Of a stretch of DNA of 7,105 nt, positions 5,468-7,105 are shown piece after piece. The DNA comes from Actinoplanes liguriensis (lineage in GTDB: Bacteria > Actinomycetota > Actinomycetes > Mycobacteriales > Micromonosporaceae), in NCBI GenBank assembly GCA_000715855.1, contig KL571199.1:86032-93136 (forward strand), in the 5' to 3' direction. How positions within the stretch are numbered: position 1 is the stretch's first letter; each line of letters opens with the position of its first letter. The notes under the pieces were generated by a model. The model was not told the DNA's origin. It made no database searches and saw nothing but the letters and a program-made list of their open reading frames with translations. A program made the translations under genes and the position numbers.

Positions 5468-6076
5468 TCAACGATCGGCCTGTTGCAGCGGAAGCTGAGC
5501 GGCTGCCCGCTCCGGCCCGAGCACCATGTCGTCGCGCCACTTCCCGGCCTGCTTGATCGCTGCGACGCAGTGGGCGGTGCCGCTGCCGGGTTTGACGGGG
5601 CCGAGGACCGCAAAGTCGTCGGCACCGCCGAAGCCCCGCCCGCCACCGTTGACCATGAAGTCGTTGCGCCAGAAGTTGGCGTGCAGCCCGTCGACCGTGA
5701 GCGCGCTGGTGCCGTGGATCTGTTCCATCACGTAGGTGGTCTTCTCGGCGTAGGCGGCGATCTCAGCGAACTCAGCTGTGCGATCCCGCCCCAGAAGCGA
5801 TTTGCGGCCCCAATAGTGCTGGACGTAGGAGCGGGTGGGCAGAGCGAGCCACAGACGCGCCTGGCGCCGAATGGCGGCCCGCGCGAGGCACTCATCCATT
5901 CCCTCTGCGGCGCCGCTCATCACGATGAGCCGGGATCCGTGCTCGATCAAAGCGCGGGCAATCCGCTCCTCGCACAGGTTGAACACCTCGCGCTGCACGG
6001 CGAGCGGAGCGGCGAGCGGAGCGGTGCGCAGACCGCGGGAGCCGGTGCCGGCCAGCACGAAGTCGGGAGGTCTCAT
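5468..6076 (-). CDS. SLOG/DUF2493-like Rossmann-fold protein, putative nucleotide binder
   Basis: 202 aa. Seen: a first strand and glycine loop FVLAGTGSRG (6-15), a second LIVMSGAAEGMDECLARAA (50-68), WLALPTRSYVQHYW (76-89), FWRNDFMVNGGG (135-146) and FAVLGPVKPGSGTAHCV (155-171). This set (GxxGSR, SGxAxGxDxxxAxxA, RNxxMV, GSGT) matches the SLOG superfamily to which DprA, LOG and DUF2493/YspA-type proteins belong; these bind nucleotides or nucleotide-derived ligands. The precise ligand is unknown. The ATG overlaps the preceding stop (ATGA) with a GAGGAG site two bases before it, so translation is coupled. A 12-base tandem repeat encodes APLAAPLA (19-26) near the first loop. A nucleoside-processing enzyme or a signal-binding protein are both possible. 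Confidence 0.8.
   Translation of the reverse strand: MRPPDFVLAGTGSRGLRTAPLAAPLAVQREVFNLCEERIARALIEHGSRLIVMSGAAEGMDECLARAAIRRQARLWLALPTRSYVQHYWGRKSLLGRDRTAEFAEIAAYAEKTTYVMEQIHGTSALTVDGLHANFWRNDFMVNGGGRGFGGADDFAVLGPVKPGSGTAHCVAAIKQAGKWRDDMVLGPERAAAQLPLQQADR
5999..6022. repeat. Tandem repeat, 12-base unit x2, inside the SLOG gene
   Basis: GGCGAGCGGAGC occurs twice head-to-tail (5999-6010 and 6011-6022) and is followed by two further matching bases. It keeps the frame and duplicates four residues (APLA), so slippage would change loop length without breaking the gene. Confidence 0.85.
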
Positions 6077-6354
6077 ATCTCCTCGTCAAACACGCCGACC
6101 GACATGGCGGTGAGCTGCTTCATGACTTCGGCTACCGACTCCGGCCCGAACTGGCCGGCCAAGCCCTGCAGCATGGTCCGGAAGTAGCCGAACGCGACCC
6201 GGCCTGCCACCTCCGGGTTGATCGCGAATGCCTCGTCGGCGAGGTCGCTGCTCTCGTCAGTGCTGCGGTTCGGGTCGGCGGCGTCCAAAACCAGGGACAT
6301 GATGCGGCCGAGGTTGGCCTGCTCAATTTCAATTCGGCCGTCGTCGTCGTTCAT
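6073..6354 (-). CDS. Small acidic protein, function unknown
   Basis: 93 aa, strongly acidic at both ends (MNDDDGR start, FDEEI end) and mainly helical (NLGRIMSLVLDAADP; VAGRVAFGYFRTMLQGLAGQF; SVAEVMKQLTAMSVGVF). It has no cysteines, signal peptide or clear membrane span. Start ATG 6354 has a good ribosome site (AGGAAAGG at 6362-6369, 7-base spacer). An upstream in-frame ATG at 6414 would translate through that site and is less likely. The stop overlaps the SLOG start as ATGA, so the two products are probably made together and could work together. I do not recognise the family. Confidence 0.8.
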   Translation of the reverse strand: MNDDDGRIEIEQANLGRIMSLVLDAADPNRSTDESSDLADEAFAINPEVAGRVAFGYFRTMLQGLAGQFGPESVAEVMKQLTAMSVGVFDEEI

Positions 6355-6394
6355 TCCCGAGCCTTTCCTGTTAGCGGGGCGCAGCGTAGACAGA

Positions 6395-6677
6395 TCATTG
6401 CCGCCTCGCCGCATCCCGCAGCACCGCCACCGGGCACGGCTGCAGGTGGAACATCAGTTCCAGGCCCTCGTGCCCGCAGTTGCAAGCGCTCTCGGCCGCA
6501 GTCAGCAGTTCGGCGATCCGGTTGGCCAGCAGTTGCCGTTCTTCGCGCGGACGGTCGGCGTCGACCACCTGGGCGACGAGCTCGTCATCCTGGCGCCGGC
6601 CCGACTCGTCGGCAGGCTCGATGCCCTCGCGGACGATTGTGGTGCCCCCAGTGGTTGCCGGTGCGGTACTCAGGCAT
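6395..6677 (-). CDS. Small phage protein interrupted by a one-base shift in a run of five Gs
   Basis: ATG 6677 has a strong ribosome site (GAGGTG at 6685-6690, 7-base spacer) and overlaps the previous stop by 8 bases. It reads MPEYRTGNHWG, then changes frame at the GGGGG run (minus strand, 6645-6649). With four Gs the frame continues as TTIVREGIEPADESGRR and on to TGA at 6395, giving a 93-aa protein that fills the whole gap. The 'YRxGNHxx' start is typical of small actinophage proteins. The C-terminal half has Cys65, Cys67, His69, His77 and Cys81 (CNCGH...C), a possible zinc site. As it stands, frame 0 stops after about 26 codons. Without the shift the downstream part could begin only at GTG 6568 (57 aa) with a weak ribosome site. 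Mutation, sequence error or frameshifting are all possible. Confidence 0.75.
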
Positions 6678-7032
6678 GGTGGATCACCTCGACCTCGCCA
6701 AGCAGGTTCAGTGCCTCCCAGGTCCAGCCGCTTGCCTGTCCATCTCGTGCAGGTGCATACCAGAGCCCGTCGCCCAGCCGCTGATGGCTGACAGAATGCA
6801 TGCGGTCATTTGGGATCACCGCGGGCGATGAGACCAACGCGACCGACTCAATGGGCGGCTCGGCCGGGATCGGCTTTTCGGTGGGTTCGCACAGGTCACG
6901 GCGCACGAACGCCGGGTACTGGTCGGTCTTGGAGAACAACTCAACACCCAGATCAACGTCGTTGGGGTGGAGTTCCAGCACCCGCGCGGTGATCTTCACC
7001 CAGTTACCGGGCTGCGGATTCCGGCCGGTCAT
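6670..7032 (-). CDS. Actinophage protein of unknown function
   Basis: 120 aa. The N-terminal half looks like a small beta-barrel (GNWVKITARVLELHPNDVDLGVEL), then a Pro/Glu-rich linker (EPTEKPIPAEPPIE), then a C-terminal beta segment with Trp residues (GDGLWYAPARDG; SGWTWEALNLLGEVEVIH). This layout is common in small actinophage proteins with no assigned role. ATG 7032 is chosen because it overlaps the preceding stop (ATGA) and has a ribosome site (GGGAG at 7040-7044, 7-base spacer); an ATG at 7056 has none. Its own stop overlaps the start of the next gene by 8 bases. Confidence 0.85.
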   Translation of the reverse strand: MTGRNPQPGNWVKITARVLELHPNDVDLGVELFSKTDQYPAFVRRDLCEPTEKPIPAEPPIESVALVSSPAVIPNDRMHSVSHQRLGDGLWYAPARDGQASGWTWEALNLLGEVEVIHHA

Positions 7033-7105
7033 GCGGGCACTCCCGTCCAGGTGCATTCGGATGTCTCATGTCCGAATGCGCCACCTCGGGTGTCGCCGCA
7101 GTTCG
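7029..7105 (-). CDS. C-terminal end of a small Cys/His-rich protein (partial)
   Basis: Only the last 24 residues and the TGA are inside the window. They read N-C-G-D-T, then GAFGHETSEC and TWTGVPA at the end. The Cys2, His12 and Cys17 spacing (numbering from the first complete visible codon) suggests the second half of a small zinc finger. The stop overlaps the ATG of the next gene by 4 bases, which is the main reason to believe it is a real gene. Confidence 0.65.
   Translation of the reverse strand, partial: NCGDTRGGAFGHETSECTWTGVPA
7053..7079. repeat. Perfect inverted repeat GCATTCGGA-N9-TCCGAATGC
   Basis: Two exact 9-bp arms (7053-7061 and 7071-7079) with a 9-base spacer. It lies inside the end of the upstream gene, 21 bases before the next start codon. 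No T tract follows. Arm centres are 18 bp apart, so binding by a dimeric regulator is imaginable; an RNA hairpin affecting the coupled start is an alternative. Confidence 0.6.

Noticed and set aside
5466..5471. TTGACT on the minus strand as a -35 box
   Set aside because: No -10 sequence at a suitable distance; the bases overlap the SLOG stop codon.
5286..5540. Minus-strand frame of 84 codons whose stop overlaps GTG 5289 as GTGA
   Set aside because: The overlap is suggestive, but it starts inside the SLOG gene with no ribosome site, crosses the hairpins, and all three frames are open here with similar third-position GC content.
5429..6187. Plus-strand frame of 252 codons
   Set aside because: Antisense to the SLOG gene, whose conserved motifs are on the other strand.

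Overview
The window looks like part of a tailed-phage genome or prophage from a GC-rich actinobacterium. The evidence is uniformly GC-rich DNA, a recognisable terminase pair, many very small cysteine-rich proteins typical of actinophage accessory regions, and a DUF397 protein, a family found almost only in filamentous actinomycetes such as Streptomyces and its relatives. Free phage and integrated prophage cannot be told apart, because no integrase, attachment site or host gene is visible.

Every gene I can support lies on the minus strand and is read from the right end towards base 1. In transcription order: the end of a small cysteine/histidine protein (7029-7105); a 120-aa phage protein (6670-7032); a small gene that is intact except for one extra G (6395-6677); an acidic 93-aa protein (6073-6354); a SLOG/Rossmann nucleotide-binding-like protein (5468-6076); a non-coding gap with three inverted repeats (5290-5467); a DUF6011-like zinc-knuckle protein (5095-5289); a DUF397 protein (4874-5068); a Cys-rich 199-aa protein (4195-4794); a 133-base gap; a zinc-ribbon 273-aa protein (3240-4061); a helix-turn-helix protein (2827-3243); a hairpin terminator; a small membrane protein (2498-2722); a coiled-coil-like acidic protein with two good start sites (2142-2483); a very strong hairpin (2107-2136); the small terminase subunit (1391-1984); and the large terminase subunit, which runs off the left edge (1-1386).

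The genes are packed closely. There are stop/start overlaps at 7029-7032, 6670-6677, 6073-6076 and 3240-3243, which suggests translational coupling. The two hairpins at 2745-2771 and 2107-2136 divide the strand into an accessory block, a membrane/coiled-coil pair, and the DNA-packaging block. The packaging genes are the only ones with a firm function: TerS recognises the phage DNA and TerL is the ATP-driven motor and nuclease.

The most interesting points are an orphan DUF397 gene carried by a phage, a stand-alone SLOG-type protein that could bind a nucleotide signal, a small gene split by a single-base shift in a run of five Gs, and a dense set of small putative zinc-binding proteins.
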